A DNA stretch of 64,000 nt from Cytobacillus dafuensis (GCF_007995155.1 NZ_CP042593.1:2584001-2648000); one strand, 5' to 3'; counted from the first letter of the stretch, positions 54,516-63,219 are shown. Notes: generated from the letters alone by a model not told the origin. Made by a program: numbers and translations.

Positions 54516-54809
54516 CACTTGTTAGCCATCCATGCAGCACAAAGTCAGCGCAGTACCACAGAGAATGAAAATGGGTAGGAAGTGTCAATACTGATACTGA
54601 CCTTAATCCAGTCAACCCTATTCCATAGACTTATTAATTAACGCTCTCCTCTTTTTTTTAAACGATTGAGCAGGGTCTTCTTAAGTATTGTCATTTTTCT
54701 ATTCTTGAAGAAACTTATTTTCATGGTAGTTAAACAACAGAAGGTTTCTTAGTCAAGAACCGCTCCAATCGTATTACGGTATTAAATTACCTATCATAAG
54801 ATTCGAGCT

Positions 54810-55295
54810 TCAAATTAAATTCTTCAACATCCTTGCCTCTTGCGTTGGAAAACCCTTATCTTCAGAGATGATTTTAAACCCGCATTTTTCCAATACCCTA
54901 ATGGAGGCGAGGTTATCTTTAGCGGCACGAGCATAGAGCGGGCGTACCTTAATATACTCCAGAAACTCTGACAACGCTTTAGTTGCAATACCATGACCCC
55001 AATATTCCTTCCCAATCCAGTAGCTTACTTCAAGTTCGCCGAACTGTTCAAAGTTCGAGACGTGTCCAGTGACAATGCCATTGAATAATATAGTCTTAAT
55101 TGTGATAGTCTCGTCAGCGACAATTTTTGTCCAATGGTCAAAAAATGCGTCCTTATCAGTGGGGTCTTTAGCTGTAAAGGCAGCCATATAGTTCGCCGTT
55201 GAATCTAGTTGTTGTTCGAAAAAGATAGGAAGATCTTCCTCTGTGATATCTCGTAGCTTCACTTCGCCTTTGCTAATGGATTCCTTATAATTCAC
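54810..55295 (-). CDS. GNAT family N-acetyltransferase
   Basis: The 161-residue protein shows the GNAT core: VKLRDITEEDLPIFFEQQLD, VSYWIGKEYWGHGIATKAL (acetyl-CoA loop near 93-111) and ASIRVLEKCGFKI. The acceptor is unknown. GTG start with AAGGAGCTT upstream. Flanked on both sides by alpha-type palindromes. Confidence 0.87.
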   Translation of the reverse strand: MNYKESISKGEVKLRDITEEDLPIFFEQQLDSTANYMAAFTAKDPTDKDAFFDHWTKIVADETITIKTILFNGIVTGHVSNFEQFGELEVSYWIGKEYWGHGIATKALSEFLEYIKVRPLYARAAKDNLASIRVLEKCGFKIISEDKGFPTQEARMLKNLI

Positions 55296-55349
55296 AAGCT
55301 CCTTAACATATTTTTGAATTTAAATTCTTCCAAGTTTAGAGAAATTCCT

Positions 55350-55385
55350 TCTTCAACTAACCTGCCCTGTAGTTGAACAAAGAGT
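55350..55385 (+). repeat. Alpha-type palindrome, complete core
   Basis: TTCAACTAACCTGCCC then TGTAGTTGAA: perfect 8-bp outer arms TTCAACTA/TAGTTGAA around the GCCC centre. Confidence 0.7.
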
Positions 55386-55431
55386 AATCACCTGATTAAG
55401 TCATTGATCTCGTTGTATTTTTAAAAATTAA

Positions 55432-55899
55432 TTATTCACTAAAATTTATGTTATTGTCTAGACACCATTCAATCGCAATTTGTTTAAATCGTTCATCACG
55501 ATAAGAATACCATTTGTCCTCAATTTCAAAATCAATGATTTTGTCCTTAAACCTCCTAAAGGCGCCCTTACCCTTAATTACACTTAATAATATATCTTGT
55601 ATTCTTTGATCACTAACAGTTAGGCAAAATTCTTCCAACATCTCATATTCTTTTAGTTCATATTTTGTTGGGAGTTCCTTGTAATTCTCGAAGTTTTCCA
55701 CTACATCATTAGCAATTTTTCTTTCTTCTTGTTCCCAATCAGGTAAATGATCGAATGGTTCTTCATCTTCAGCAGCTCTTAAGTCATCAGATGTTACTAC
55801 AATTATTTCGCCAGTTTTAATACTCAGAAATGTCCGAGACTCTTCAATCTGTATCTCCATTTCTTCAATAATAGCTTGAAGCTTTACTTGAATATTCAT
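55432..55899 (-). CDS. UPF0158 family protein
   Basis: The 155-residue acidic protein matches UPF0158: an N-terminal strand-rich part with GEIIVVTSDDL, the DWEQEERKIA segment, and the C-terminal KGAFRRFKDKI..W..YRDERFKQIAIEW, which is the family hallmark. The role is unknown. AGAGGATGATCC is upstream. Confidence 0.8.
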   Translation of the reverse strand: MNIQVKLQAIIEEMEIQIEESRTFLSIKTGEIIVVTSDDLRAAEDEEPFDHLPDWEQEERKIANDVVENFENYKELPTKYELKEYEMLEEFCLTVSDQRIQDILLSVIKGKGAFRRFKDKIIDFEIEDKWYSYRDERFKQIAIEWCLDNNINFSE

Positions 55900-55924
55900 T
55901 ATTATTGGATCATCCTCTATATAT

Positions 55925-55952
55925 TTTTACTAATGCCCCCGTTAGTTTAAGT
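55925..55952 (+). repeat. Alpha-type palindrome
   Basis: TTTTTACTAATGCCCCC then GTTAGTTTAAG. Confidence 0.6.
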
Positions 55953-56008
55953 AGAAAAAATATTATTATCTATTTGAAGTAAGTCTAAATGGTTATGATT
56001 TAATAGGT

Positions 56009-56536
56009 CTAATTTTCAATTACAATTTCTCCTTCACCTTTTGGTGTTTGGAAACCATTTAGATAAGAAGCTAAAATTTCTTCTGTAATAGGAAACGCAT
56101 TAGCATCCATTCGTTTATTTCGAATCTTTAACCGTTGACGCAAATCATCAGGATGAACTTGTAAGTAAATTAGTTTCCATTTACCGCCAGACTTTTCAAT
56201 AAGTTGTTTATATTGATCCCTTCTTATACGATCCCAAAAACTGAAGTCAATTACCACCTGTTGTTTATCGTGAATTAACTTGATTAAATGATTGCGCAAT
56301 TTTCTTTCTGCATCTTTCTTGTATTCCTCAATCTTTTCAATTGGGAAATCAATCCCGTAACGACCATTAGTAGCCCATATTTCTTCATCAATAGAAAGAC
56401 GTACAAAACCTTCTTTTTCTAATAATTGTGAGAATGTAGTCTTCCCAGAACCAGACACGCCACACATCATTACCACCAGAGGGGTGAAATCATCTCGTTC
56501 ACGATAAATTAAGTCAAAATTAAACTTTCCAAACAT
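56009..56536 (-). CDS. P-loop kinase-like ATPase
   Basis: The 175-residue protein has a Walker A motif GVSGSGKTTF (near 26-35), the LSIDEEIW segment (~48-55), VVIDFSFWDRIRRDQY and a C-terminal RLKIRNKRMDANAF lid. It resembles the AAA_33 group of small kinases (gluconate kinase, zeta-toxin and phosphotransferase relatives). The substrate is unknown, though antibiotic or nucleotide phosphorylation is possible. GGGGGTATCC precedes the ATG. Confidence 0.82.
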   Translation of the reverse strand: MFGKFNFDLIYRERDDFTPLVVMMCGVSGSGKTTFSQLLEKEGFVRLSIDEEIWATNGRYGIDFPIEKIEEYKKDAERKLRNHLIKLIHDKQQVVIDFSFWDRIRRDQYKQLIEKSGGKWKLIYLQVHPDDLRQRLKIRNKRMDANAFPITEEILASYLNGFQTPKGEGEIVIEN

Positions 56537-56635
56537 CTGGATACCCCCATTTTGATATGAATTGCATCATAATCCTAAATTAGTTCTGAATCGCCTTTTA
56601 AACTAAACTGCTTCTTTATAACAATAAGGGCATTA

Positions 56636-56742
56636 ATCCCTTCCTGATACAGATAGGTAAGCCTTTGAAGTTATCGCTGGCTTTTCCCCCTGTTCACACC
56701 GTACGTGCGACTTTCACCGCATACGGCGTTCCAACTAATTCA
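56636..56742 (-). mobile_element. Group II intron 3'-end remnant (domain V-like)
   Basis: On the minus strand, about 56,705-56,742 reads AACGCCGTATGCGGTGAAAG then TCGCACGTACGGTGT. It folds into a GAAA-capped hairpin like group II intron domain V, and the next ~60 bases (GGGGGAAAAGCCAGCGATAA...) resemble downstream intron sequence. No reverse-transcriptase gene remains. Confidence 0.55.
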
Positions 56743-56869
56743 ATTCATTTAATCATTAACACTCATCATTTCATCATTTGTGTCTCAGGGTTCGATCCGA
56801 TAAGAATCGGTTGAATATCTGGGATTTCTTCTATTGATAGAGTCAAAGGAATCACCATGGTAAAGGTCA

Positions 56870-57457
56870 TCAGTATGCAGGCAAGAGTCCGAAGGTAAAC
56901 AGTAGCTTCGGGACCGCTATCAGAATCAAACCAAGTACCACAGGTGCGCCAACCACCCCGAGGACGGCGTAGCCTCTTCGTGTTCCGTACCGCCGCGAGT
57001 AGGAGACGGCCAGGAAACCAAAGCCAGCAGCGGCCAACAGGAACATAATTACGTAGCCGATGCCTGCCAGATCGATTTGGTCGGCAGTGCCCGCAAACCC
57101 GGAGATCATGCCCAGCGCCTGCGTCACGCTTCCCAGGGCATATAAGCCGAGCGTGGCGAAAGCTCCCCACAACAACACGGTCATGATGGCCGGTAGGTGA
57201 AGTTTCTGGATGTTCACAACCGACAACAACGCCACAGCCGCGCCCAATGTCTTAAATCCAACGACAAGCCAGTTCATCACCGTGATACCGGCCGTGTACT
57301 CGGCAAGTGGACCCCTTGCGAAATAGTCTGTGACCTCGAAGACGATATTGACCACCGCAAACGCAATGCACCACAGAGCCACCAGGACCCCGATCACTGT
57401 AACACCTGGCCCCGGGGATGTCCGTGGCACCTGACTTGTTATTAAATGCGTTTTCAT
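56870..57457 (-). CDS. GC-rich membrane protein, probably imported
   Basis: The 195-residue protein has five hydrophobic segments (about 20-40, 59-80, 90-112, 130-149, 161-190) and a twin-arginine-like cluster SRRYGTRRGY. GC content is far above the surroundings and codon choice (GCC, CTG, GGC) is actinobacterial in style, pointing to recent transfer. No family recognised. GGAGTG lies 11-12 bases before the ATG. An overlapping frame (56,766-57,170) is GC-rich shadow. Confidence 0.65.
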   Translation of the reverse strand: MKTHLITSQVPRTSPGPGVTVIGVLVALWCIAFAVVNIVFEVTDYFARGPLAEYTAGITVMNWLVVGFKTLGAAVALLSVVNIQKLHLPAIMTVLLWGAFATLGLYALGSVTQALGMISGFAGTADQIDLAGIGYVIMFLLAAAGFGFLAVSYSRRYGTRRGYAVLGVVGAPVVLGLILIAVPKLLFTFGLLPAY

Positions 57458-57635
57458 TCTAAATATTCACACTCCTTTGATTATCTTACCTTTGATGATA
57501 CATGAGAAGTGTTTTATAATAACGGTTCCGGAGTTCTATTTATAACTACATCTAGCGTCCTGTTTATATCTACGTCTTTAAAAAATTTCTTCGTCAATAT
57601 TCCAGTTAATCTCCTCAGCATAGCTCACACCCCTT

Positions 57636-57740
57636 ATTCAACAAGTGCAATCTTTCATAAACACCATACTATCATTACTATAAGTATTTATTCTGTCTTG
57701 ATATTCTTCCTCCATTAAATGGCCCGATTGCTGAATATCA
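57636..57740 (+). repeat. Composite palindromic repeat (alpha half + beta, short form)
   Basis: AACAAGTGCAATCTTTCATA, a 78-base spacer related to that at 52,664-52,742, then CCATTAAATGGCCC directly joined to GATTGCTGAATATCA. It is the same composite without the inner hairpin. Confidence 0.8.
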
Positions 57741-57777
57741 ATTCGAGAAGAATATTTAATTACAAATTGTTTGATAT

Positions 57778-58170
57778 TTACTTTTTAAGCAGCTCCACTA
57801 CACCAATTCCCTCTACAATTAGTTTTAGGTTTTTGGAATTTTATAAGATGTTATTGGGAAGTTCGTTGAAATAATCGTTTCATTATTCTTTATGTCCATA
57901 TTAAACCCACTACCTGAATAATATTCATTTCCATTTTCATCTATGATTTTCATACGATGTGCAAAAGTATTTTCATTTTCATATGTCCCATCCAATGAAA
58001 ATGTTTGATTTAATGATGTTGGGTTTGCAGTGGCTGTAAAAACTTGGATAATAGATTGTTGATCCTGCATGGCATAGTGAATAGTCAAATTTTCTTTTGC
58101 ATTATTTAAGTTGGCTACTGACAGTACCCATTTTCCATCAATTTTCTTGATTTTCTCTGGTCGGAAAACT
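57778..58170 (-). pseudogene. Fragment of an exported protein, truncated and frameshifted
   Basis: The frame reads KKIDGKWVLSVANLNNAKEN on to SLDGTYENENTFAHRMKI, with a beta-rich C-terminal domain. A stop at 57,825 is followed in another frame by LKLIVEGIGVVELLKK. Upstream a stop at ~58,175 cuts off the N-terminus. It resembles the C-terminal domain of anti-sigma/DUF4179-type surface proteins (low certainty). Confidence 0.5.
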
Positions 58171-58313
58171 CCCTAATAGGGGATCGGTCTGTTTTTTTTA
58201 CAAATTTTTCATAAATTGATGTAAAATTCACAAAACTTATTGTAAACTTTACCTTACATTATGAATACAATGCATTACAAGATGTAAAATCGACCATACA
58301 GGAGGTGTAAGTC

Positions 58314-58760
58314 ATGACCTATCAAGAAAAGAAAAGTATCGTATCATTGATCAGTGCCACACTTATTTTCGTATCTTATTGCTTGTACATGTACCCTCAG
58401 TATCCTGAAGAGGGTCTGGAGTCGATTGAAACCTTTCGCTATTTGGGATCCTTCGTCCTCATCTTAACTCTAGTTTCCATAGTTGCGCACATCATTATCA
58501 GCATTATTTTTAACATTGTCTTTAGAATTACGACGAGAGAAAAGGAACCTAAATTTGCGGATGAACTGGATAAATTGATTGAGTTGAAAGCGTTCCGAAA
58601 TTCTTTTTTTGTGTTTATCCTCGGCTTTCTTATTGCAATGGGATCACTGATCATTTATCAGCCGTTACAGGTAATGTTCATTATCCTGATCATTTCAGGA
58701 TTCATTTCCGATGTGACCGGCTCCATTACGAAATTTTATCACTATCGGAGAGGAGTGTAA
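58314..58760 (+). CDS. Four-helix membrane protein of HTH-linked pair
   Basis: The 148-residue protein has four membrane segments (about 10-25, 43-70, 98-116, 122-140). It immediately precedes an XRE-family regulator (2-bp gap), an arrangement common for DUF2178-like membrane proteins in Firmicutes and Archaea. AGGAGGTGTAAGTC gives a strong start. The upstream DNA contains repeated TTACA/TGTAA motifs that could bind the regulator. Confidence 0.7.
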   Translation: MTYQEKKSIVSLISATLIFVSYCLYMYPQYPEEGLESIETFRYLGSFVLILTLVSIVAHIIISIIFNIVFRITTREKEPKFADELDKLIELKAFRNSFFVFILGFLIAMGSLIIYQPLQVMFIILIISGFISDVTGSITKFYHYRRGV

Positions 58761-58762
58761 GA

Positions 58763-58987
58763 GTGGGCAAAAATCTTGTCGGCAATCATATTCGAAAATT
58801 ACGATTCAACCATGATGAAATGACCCAGCAGCAGTTGGCTGACAAGGTGGGAGTAACAAGACAAACGATTGTGGCTCTCGAAAAGGGAAACTACTCCCCA
58901 TCTTTAGAACTGGCTTTTCGAATTGCTCATGCCTTTAACTTACCTTTAGAAGAGGTATTCTTTTATGGGGACAACACCAAAGTTTAA
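58763..58987 (+). CDS. XRE-family HTH regulator (YozG/Cro type)
   Basis: The 74-residue protein is a single Cro/CI helix-turn-helix: IRKLRFNHDEMTQQQLADKV, GVTRQTIVALEKGNYSPSLE, and a short EEVFFYGD tail. Its GTG start lies two bases after the previous stop, with GGAGAGGAGTG upstream, so both are translated together. It probably represses its own operon. Confidence 0.9.
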   Translation: MGKNLVGNHIRKLRFNHDEMTQQQLADKVGVTRQTIVALEKGNYSPSLELAFRIAHAFNLPLEEVFFYGDNTKV

Positions 58988-59032
58988 GAAATAGCTTTAA
59001 CGTTTATGAATTTATTAAAAGGCGGAGATAAA

Positions 59033-59743
59033 ATGAATTCAAACAAAAAAGCGGCAAAAATTGTGGGAGTACTATTTATACTTGCAGCCGTAACGGCAAT
59101 AATAGGTCTAACTTTATACGATCCCATCCTAAACGGTCCCGATTACCTGATTAAAGGTAGCGAACATGCCAACCAAGTGATACTGGGAGCGCTTATGGAG
59201 TTAATTCTTGTCGTTTCAGTGGTTGGTACGGCAACGGCCATGTTTCCAATTTTACGAAAATATAATGAAACAATTGCTCTTTGGCATGTTTGCTTCAGAT
59301 TTCTTGAAGCGGTTATCATTACGGTTGGTGTAATCAGTGTTCTGTCCCTGTTGACCTTAAGCCGGGAATTTGTAACAGCAGGAGCCCCGGATAGCACCTC
59401 TTTTCAAGCTTCAGGTATTTTATTAAAAGCAGTACATGACTGGACCTTTCTGCTTGGGCCACTTTTCATGCTGGGTATCAATACGATGATGTACAGTTAT
59501 CTATTTTATAAATCCAAGCTCGTGCCCAGGTTTAACTCCATCTTGGGTATGACAGGGGCAACTTGTGTTTTTATTTGTGCCTTGTTAGTCATGTTCGGTG
59601 TTATTGAACAAATTTCTATTTTAGGTGGTCTATTGGCCCTACCTGTAGCAGCTAATGAAATGATTTTAGCAGTATGGCTCATAGTTAAAGGTTTCAACGG
59701 CTCTGCAATAGATTCCCTGGATGCAAAAAAGACAGTGCAGTGA
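59033..59743 (+). CDS. DUF4386 membrane protein
   Basis: The ~236-residue protein shows the DUF4386 pattern: AAKIVGVLFILAAVTAIIG at the N-terminus, a glutamate-bearing helix (LMELILVVSVVGTA), and seven membrane segments in total. The function of the family is unknown. AAGGCGGAGATAA precedes the ATG at 59,033. It is 45 bp behind the regulator and is likely the third gene of the operon. Confidence 0.82.
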   Translation: MNSNKKAAKIVGVLFILAAVTAIIGLTLYDPILNGPDYLIKGSEHANQVILGALMELILVVSVVGTATAMFPILRKYNETIALWHVCFRFLEAVIITVGVISVLSLLTLSREFVTAGAPDSTSFQASGILLKAVHDWTFLLGPLFMLGINTMMYSYLFYKSKLVPRFNSILGMTGATCVFICALLVMFGVIEQISILGGLLALPVAANEMILAVWLIVKGFNGSAIDSLDAKKTVQ

Positions 59744-59835
59744 AATCTGCATTTCTAGAATTTTGAATATTAATTTTTTATGGGATGTATTCGAAGATTC
59801 TCCGCTCGAACCCGTATTTTAAGGCAATTAAAATA

Positions 59836-59880
59836 ATCCATTTTGAAAAATAGATTGATCAAAATGGATTACTCTTTTGG
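59836..59880 (+). terminator. Terminator of the DUF4386 operon
   Basis: AATCCATTTTG and CAAAATGGATT are perfect arms followed by ACTCTTTTGG. Confidence 0.7.
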
Positions 59881-59930
59881 AGATTTGAATATAGTTCTTA
59901 TAAAAAATTTTAATCATATTCTACTTGTTT

Positions 59931-59960
59931 TGTTCCACAATCGCGCCCGATCGTATTATA
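59931..59960 (+). repeat. Beta palindrome, left half (interrupted)
   Basis: TTCCACAATCGCGCCCGAT matches the family up to the centre, then diverges. A matching right half, TTGTGGAATA, occurs at 61,571 beyond the IS110 transposase gene. Confidence 0.6.
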
Positions 59961-60004
59961 AGGTCAGCCAGAAAATATTTCTGGTTGACCATTTTTTATA
60001 TCGA

Positions 60005-60190
60005 TATATGATAACGGTAGCCAGGGTAGAACGTTCGCGCCCGTGGGGCTAAGACCCCGTCCGCAAAACAGTTCGCCCCCTACTTGTAGAAACATGTTTG
60101 AGGCTGGTTGGGACAATGATCTCGTATAACAAGCGAAGCTATGACACTATGAGGAGGATTTAGGGGTTACCGGCTATTATATTTTTGAAG
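60005..60190 (+). ncRNA. Candidate bridge-RNA region of the IS110 element
   Basis: This GC-richer non-coding segment has several short hairpins (for example GTGGGGC..GACCCCG near 60,043-60,058). In IS110-group elements the RNA that guides target and donor recognition lies in this position. The assignment is by position only. Confidence 0.35.
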
Positions 60191-60201
60191 GAGGAATTTT
60201 A

Positions 60202-61437
60202 ATGAATCCAGTCGTTGGTCTGGATGTGGCAAAAGGTGAAAGTCAGATTCAAGCATACTTGGAAAGAAAGAAGCCCTACAGGAAAAGTTTCAAAGTAAAA
60301 CATGATCTTGATGGGTTAGCTAGTTTATTAGATTTTATTAAAGAAATAGAAGATATTTCAGGAGAACGTCCCCCTCTTGTAATGGAATCAACGGGTCATT
60401 ATCACACACCGGTTGTTCAATATTTTGAGGAAAAAGGCTATTTAATCATTATCGTAAATCCACTAATCTCTTATAAAGCAAAAAGTTCTAGTTTGCGAAA
60501 GGTAAAAACAGATATCATTGATGCCAATCACCTCTGCGAGCTGTATTATAAAGAGGATTTAGAACCTTATAAAAAGCGCGGTATCCAACTTATGAACTTA
60601 CGTCATCTTACGAGACAGCACGATAATATTACAGGCATGTTTGTACAAACCAAACTACAATTTCAGGCAGTATTGGATCAAGTTTTTCCTGAATATAGTA
60701 AGGTTTTTGGAGACTTATATTCGGATGTTTCTTTAAAAACATTACAAGCATTTCCTACTTCAGAAGATGTCTTGAAAGGTGATACTGAAAGATTAACAAC
60801 TAAAATAAAAGAATTCTGTAATACTCGTTCACTACAATGGGCAAACAAACAGGCTGAAAAGCTAATGACTGCCGCAGCTCAAAACCCTTTTCAGAAGGCT
60901 TTATACTCTAGTCTTGCCCTTAGCTTAGATATGTATATTAATATGCTCTTTGAATACAAAAAACATCTATCCATGCTTGAAAATGAGATAGATGCTTTAG
61001 CAAAAAGTATTGAAGAATCTAAGATTATCCGATCAATTCCCGGTATCGGTGAAAAAATCGCAGCCACGATTATTTCTGAAATTGGGGAAATTGAAAGGTT
61101 TAATCACCCTAAGAAACTAGTCGCATTTGCTGGTCTTGATCCAAGTGTCTTTGAATCTGGCACATTCAAAGGTACTTACAATCGAATTACCAAAAGAGGC
61201 TCTAGCAGACTACGTCAAGCTTTGTATATGGCTGTTAAATGTGCTATTCGTGACTGTCGCAAACAGAAAACAACGGATGAGATCCTTCCTCGTAATAAGA
61301 AATTACGAGCGTTTTATGATAAAAAACGGGAAGAAGGAAAACCTTTTAGAGTAGCTGTGATAGCTTGTTCAAACAAACTCTTACATTGGATTTATGCACT
61401 TTTAAAAAACAAAACATCTTTCCTAGATTTAGCTTGA
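60202..61437 (+). CDS. IS110-family transposase
   Basis: The 411-residue recombinase has the N-terminal DEDD RuvC-like domain (GLDVAKGE with the first Asp, VMESTGHY with the Glu, RKVKTDIIDA with the later Asp residues) and the C-terminal Tnp20 domain (SIPGIGEKIAATIISEIGEI, FAGLDPSVFESG) with the catalytic serine region RGSSRLRQALY. The frame is intact, so the element could be active. GAAGGAGG lies upstream of the ATG. Confidence 0.95.
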   Translation: MNPVVGLDVAKGESQIQAYLERKKPYRKSFKVKHDLDGLASLLDFIKEIEDISGERPPLVMESTGHYHTPVVQYFEEKGYLIIIVNPLISYKAKSSSLRKVKTDIIDANHLCELYYKEDLEPYKKRGIQLMNLRHLTRQHDNITGMFVQTKLQFQAVLDQVFPEYSKVFGDLYSDVSLKTLQAFPTSEDVLKGDTERLTTKIKEFCNTRSLQWANKQAEKLMTAAAQNPFQKALYSSLALSLDMYINMLFEYKKHLSMLENEIDALAKSIEESKIIRSIPGIGEKIAATIISEIGEIERFNHPKKLVAFAGLDPSVFESGTFKGTYNRITKRGSSRLRQALYMAVKCAIRDCRKQKTTDEILPRNKKLRAFYDKKREEGKPFRVAVIACSNKLLHWIYALLKNKTSFLDLA

Positions 61438-61608
61438 TTTAACAATTTAACCAAGTAGTCCAGAACCTTCCAAATATAGTGTTTGGACGGTTATTTGGTA
61501 TGCACAAATTTAGTATAACATGATATTTTTTATATTTTTATTGAAAAATGTTGACAACTATTGGCTGGTTTTGTGGAATAACAAGATAGTGATTACTATT
61601 TTTTACTT

Positions 61609-61636
61609 GTTAAACTAAAGCCCTGGTTAGTTCAAT
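61609..61636 (+). repeat. Alpha-type palindrome
   Basis: TTAAACTAAAGCCCTG then GTTAGTTCAAT. Confidence 0.65.
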
Positions 61637-61654
61637 AAAGATACAATTTATTTT

Positions 61655-62040
61655 TTAAACGTCTTGTCCAACGATAATTTTCCAACCCTTTTTTTGTTTT
61701 TGAACTGGAAATGTAAGTTCATTCAAGTTCCCATCAGAAACAATTTCAACCGTAGCCTTGAATTCAGTTTCACTAACTTGTTTAACCTCTACTAATTTTG
61801 TATTAGTTATATCATCATCAATATTTGAATACTCTTTCATTTGTTCCTCTTTATCAGGAAATCTTAAATCGTCGGAGTATTTAACCAGTGCTAATATATC
61901 TTTTGACTCTAAAGCCTCTAAATAATTATTTACTACTCCTGTTACTTTTTCCTCGTTGTTAGACTTGCTTCAGAAGAACAACCAGATAAAATTATTAACA
62001 TTAAAATTACTGAGGCTATTATTTTTCTAATTCTAAACAT
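61655..62040 (-). pseudogene. Lipoprotein gene with frameshift
   Basis: Starting at ATG 62,040 (AAAAGGGG upstream) the frame encodes a lipoprotein signal with lipobox ILSGC, then stops at ~61,943. A second frame continues from there without a break: EEKVTGVVNNYLEALESKDI, KYSDDLRFPDKEEQMKEYSN, then the terminal KQKKGWKIIVGQDV. The joined product would be ~128 residues, of the small DUF4878-like or NTF2-like lipoprotein type. One indel near 61,960-61,970 explains it. Confidence 0.7.
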
Positions 62041-62082
62041 CCCCTTTTAATTTTATATGTTAAATTATACCACAATCTATCA

Positions 62083-62213
62083 ACTAAGCTGCTCCATTAG
62101 TTTAAGTACATTTATTCACAATCTACGCTTTACAATTTAACGCGATATTCAATAATCTGTCCCTTTAAATAAAAAAGACGCGTTCCTAAATAAACGCGCC
62201 CGATTATAGAAGA
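62083..62213 (+). repeat. Alpha and beta palindromes in series
   Basis: AACTAAGCTGCTCCATTAG with TTTAAGTACATTTATTCACA, then TTCAATAATCTGTCCC, inner stem ACGCGTT/AACGCGC and CCGATTATAGAAGAG. This is the GCGTT/AACGC stem variant. Confidence 0.75.
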
Positions 62214-62332
62214 GAATTAATATTATTTAGGCTGTTGAAGGGAGCTTGTGCTTATCAAACAGTTCGTTCAACAAGGAAGTAGAAATACTGAAGCAACTAT
62301 GCAACCTCTTGAACGGTTTGCTTTAATATCTC

Positions 62333-63028
62333 TCAACTATCCATCTTACCTATAATCTTTATGAGATCCGTCAACTCACAGATTTCATACGTTGGCTTAA
62401 TTCCTGTATTGTTTTCCTTAAGATGCGGATTGAACCAGCAGGTATCAATCCCGTAATTTATTCCTCCCTGAACATCAGAGGTCAAAGAATCACCCACGAT
62501 CAACACTTTGGTTTTATCTGTAATCTGTAGTTTGGAAAACGCATAATCGAAAATACCCTTTCCGGGCTTCTGAAATCCAGCCTCTTCAGAAATAATAATA
62601 TGCTCAAAAGTATTACAAAGAGGAGAGCGCCCGATTCTTGATGTCTGCACATCCGTGAATCCGTTTGTTATAATGGCCAGCCGACAGCCTGCAAGATTGT
62701 CATATAATTCTACGGCTCCCTGTACAAGATGTGTTTCCTTGCCCAAATATCCGAGATAAATACTGTTGAAGGTATCTGCGTTGATTTCAAGCTCATGCGT
62801 AAGGAACAATCTCCTAAATCTCTCTACTCCCAGTTCTGATAAAGTAGTAAGCTCCTGTTCCAAATCTCTCCATAATACCTTGCTAATCTCTTTGTAGTTG
62901 GCTTCATATTCCGCCAAGCCCGTAGGCAATCCGAACTCTACAAAAGCTTTATTTAGTGCTTCTCTTTCCGACATACTGAAGTCAAATAATGTATCATCAA
63001 TATCGAAAAATATGATTTCGTATTTCAT
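62333..63028 (-). CDS. HAD-family nucleotidase (YjjG/YfnB type)
   Basis: The ~231-residue HAD phosphatase has motif I FFDIDDTLFD (D9, D11), motif II IITNGFTD, motif III lysine in EEAGFQKPGKGIF and motif IV VGDSLTSDVQGG. It is closest to the YjjG/YfnB non-canonical pyrimidine nucleotidases, which remove damaged or analogue nucleotides; another phosphomonoester is possible. The ATG at 63,028 follows GGAGGTAGCT and is preferred to the one at 63,040. Confidence 0.9.
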   Translation of the reverse strand: MKYEIIFFDIDDTLFDFSMSEREALNKAFVEFGLPTGLAEYEANYKEISKVLWRDLEQELTTLSELGVERFRRLFLTHELEINADTFNSIYLGYLGKETHLVQGAVELYDNLAGCRLAIITNGFTDVQTSRIGRSPLCNTFEHIIISEEAGFQKPGKGIFDYAFSKLQITDKTKVLIVGDSLTSDVQGGINYGIDTCWFNPHLKENNTGIKPTYEICELTDLIKIIGKMDS

Positions 63029-63131
63029 AGCTACCTCCATTAATCATTATCGACCTAATTTAGACACTTATCTTAATTCATTTCATAACAATAACATTGA
63101 TGAACTCTCTTCCTCTAGCTCAATATGGCAT

Positions 63132-63197
63132 ATTTCATAATCTGGCCCTTAAATTGAAAAGAGGCGTTCCTAGATAAACGCGCCCTTTAATTGAAAA
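63132..63197 (+). repeat. Beta palindrome with inner hairpin
   Basis: TTCATAATCTGGCCC, inner stem AGGCGTT/AACGCGCC, then CTTTAATTGAAAAAAT. Confidence 0.7.
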
Positions 63198-63219
63198 AAT
63201 ATTTATGTACTGGGATATT

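Larger units (their letters stand above)
59954..61570 (+). mobile_element. IS110-family element (boundaries inferred)
   Basis: The transposase gene (60,202-61,437) is flanked by the two halves of a beta palindrome, which gives an element of ~1.6 kb, the normal IS110 size. About 250 bases lie upstream of the gene, where IS110-group elements encode the bridge RNA, and ~130 bases lie downstream. IS110 elements make no target duplication, so the ends rest on the split palindrome only. Confidence 0.5.

Noticed and set aside
56766..57170. 134-codon open frame overlapping the GC-rich membrane protein
   Set aside because: It is the shadow of the GC-rich gene in another frame; composition is arginine/glycine-biased and there is no ribosome binding site.
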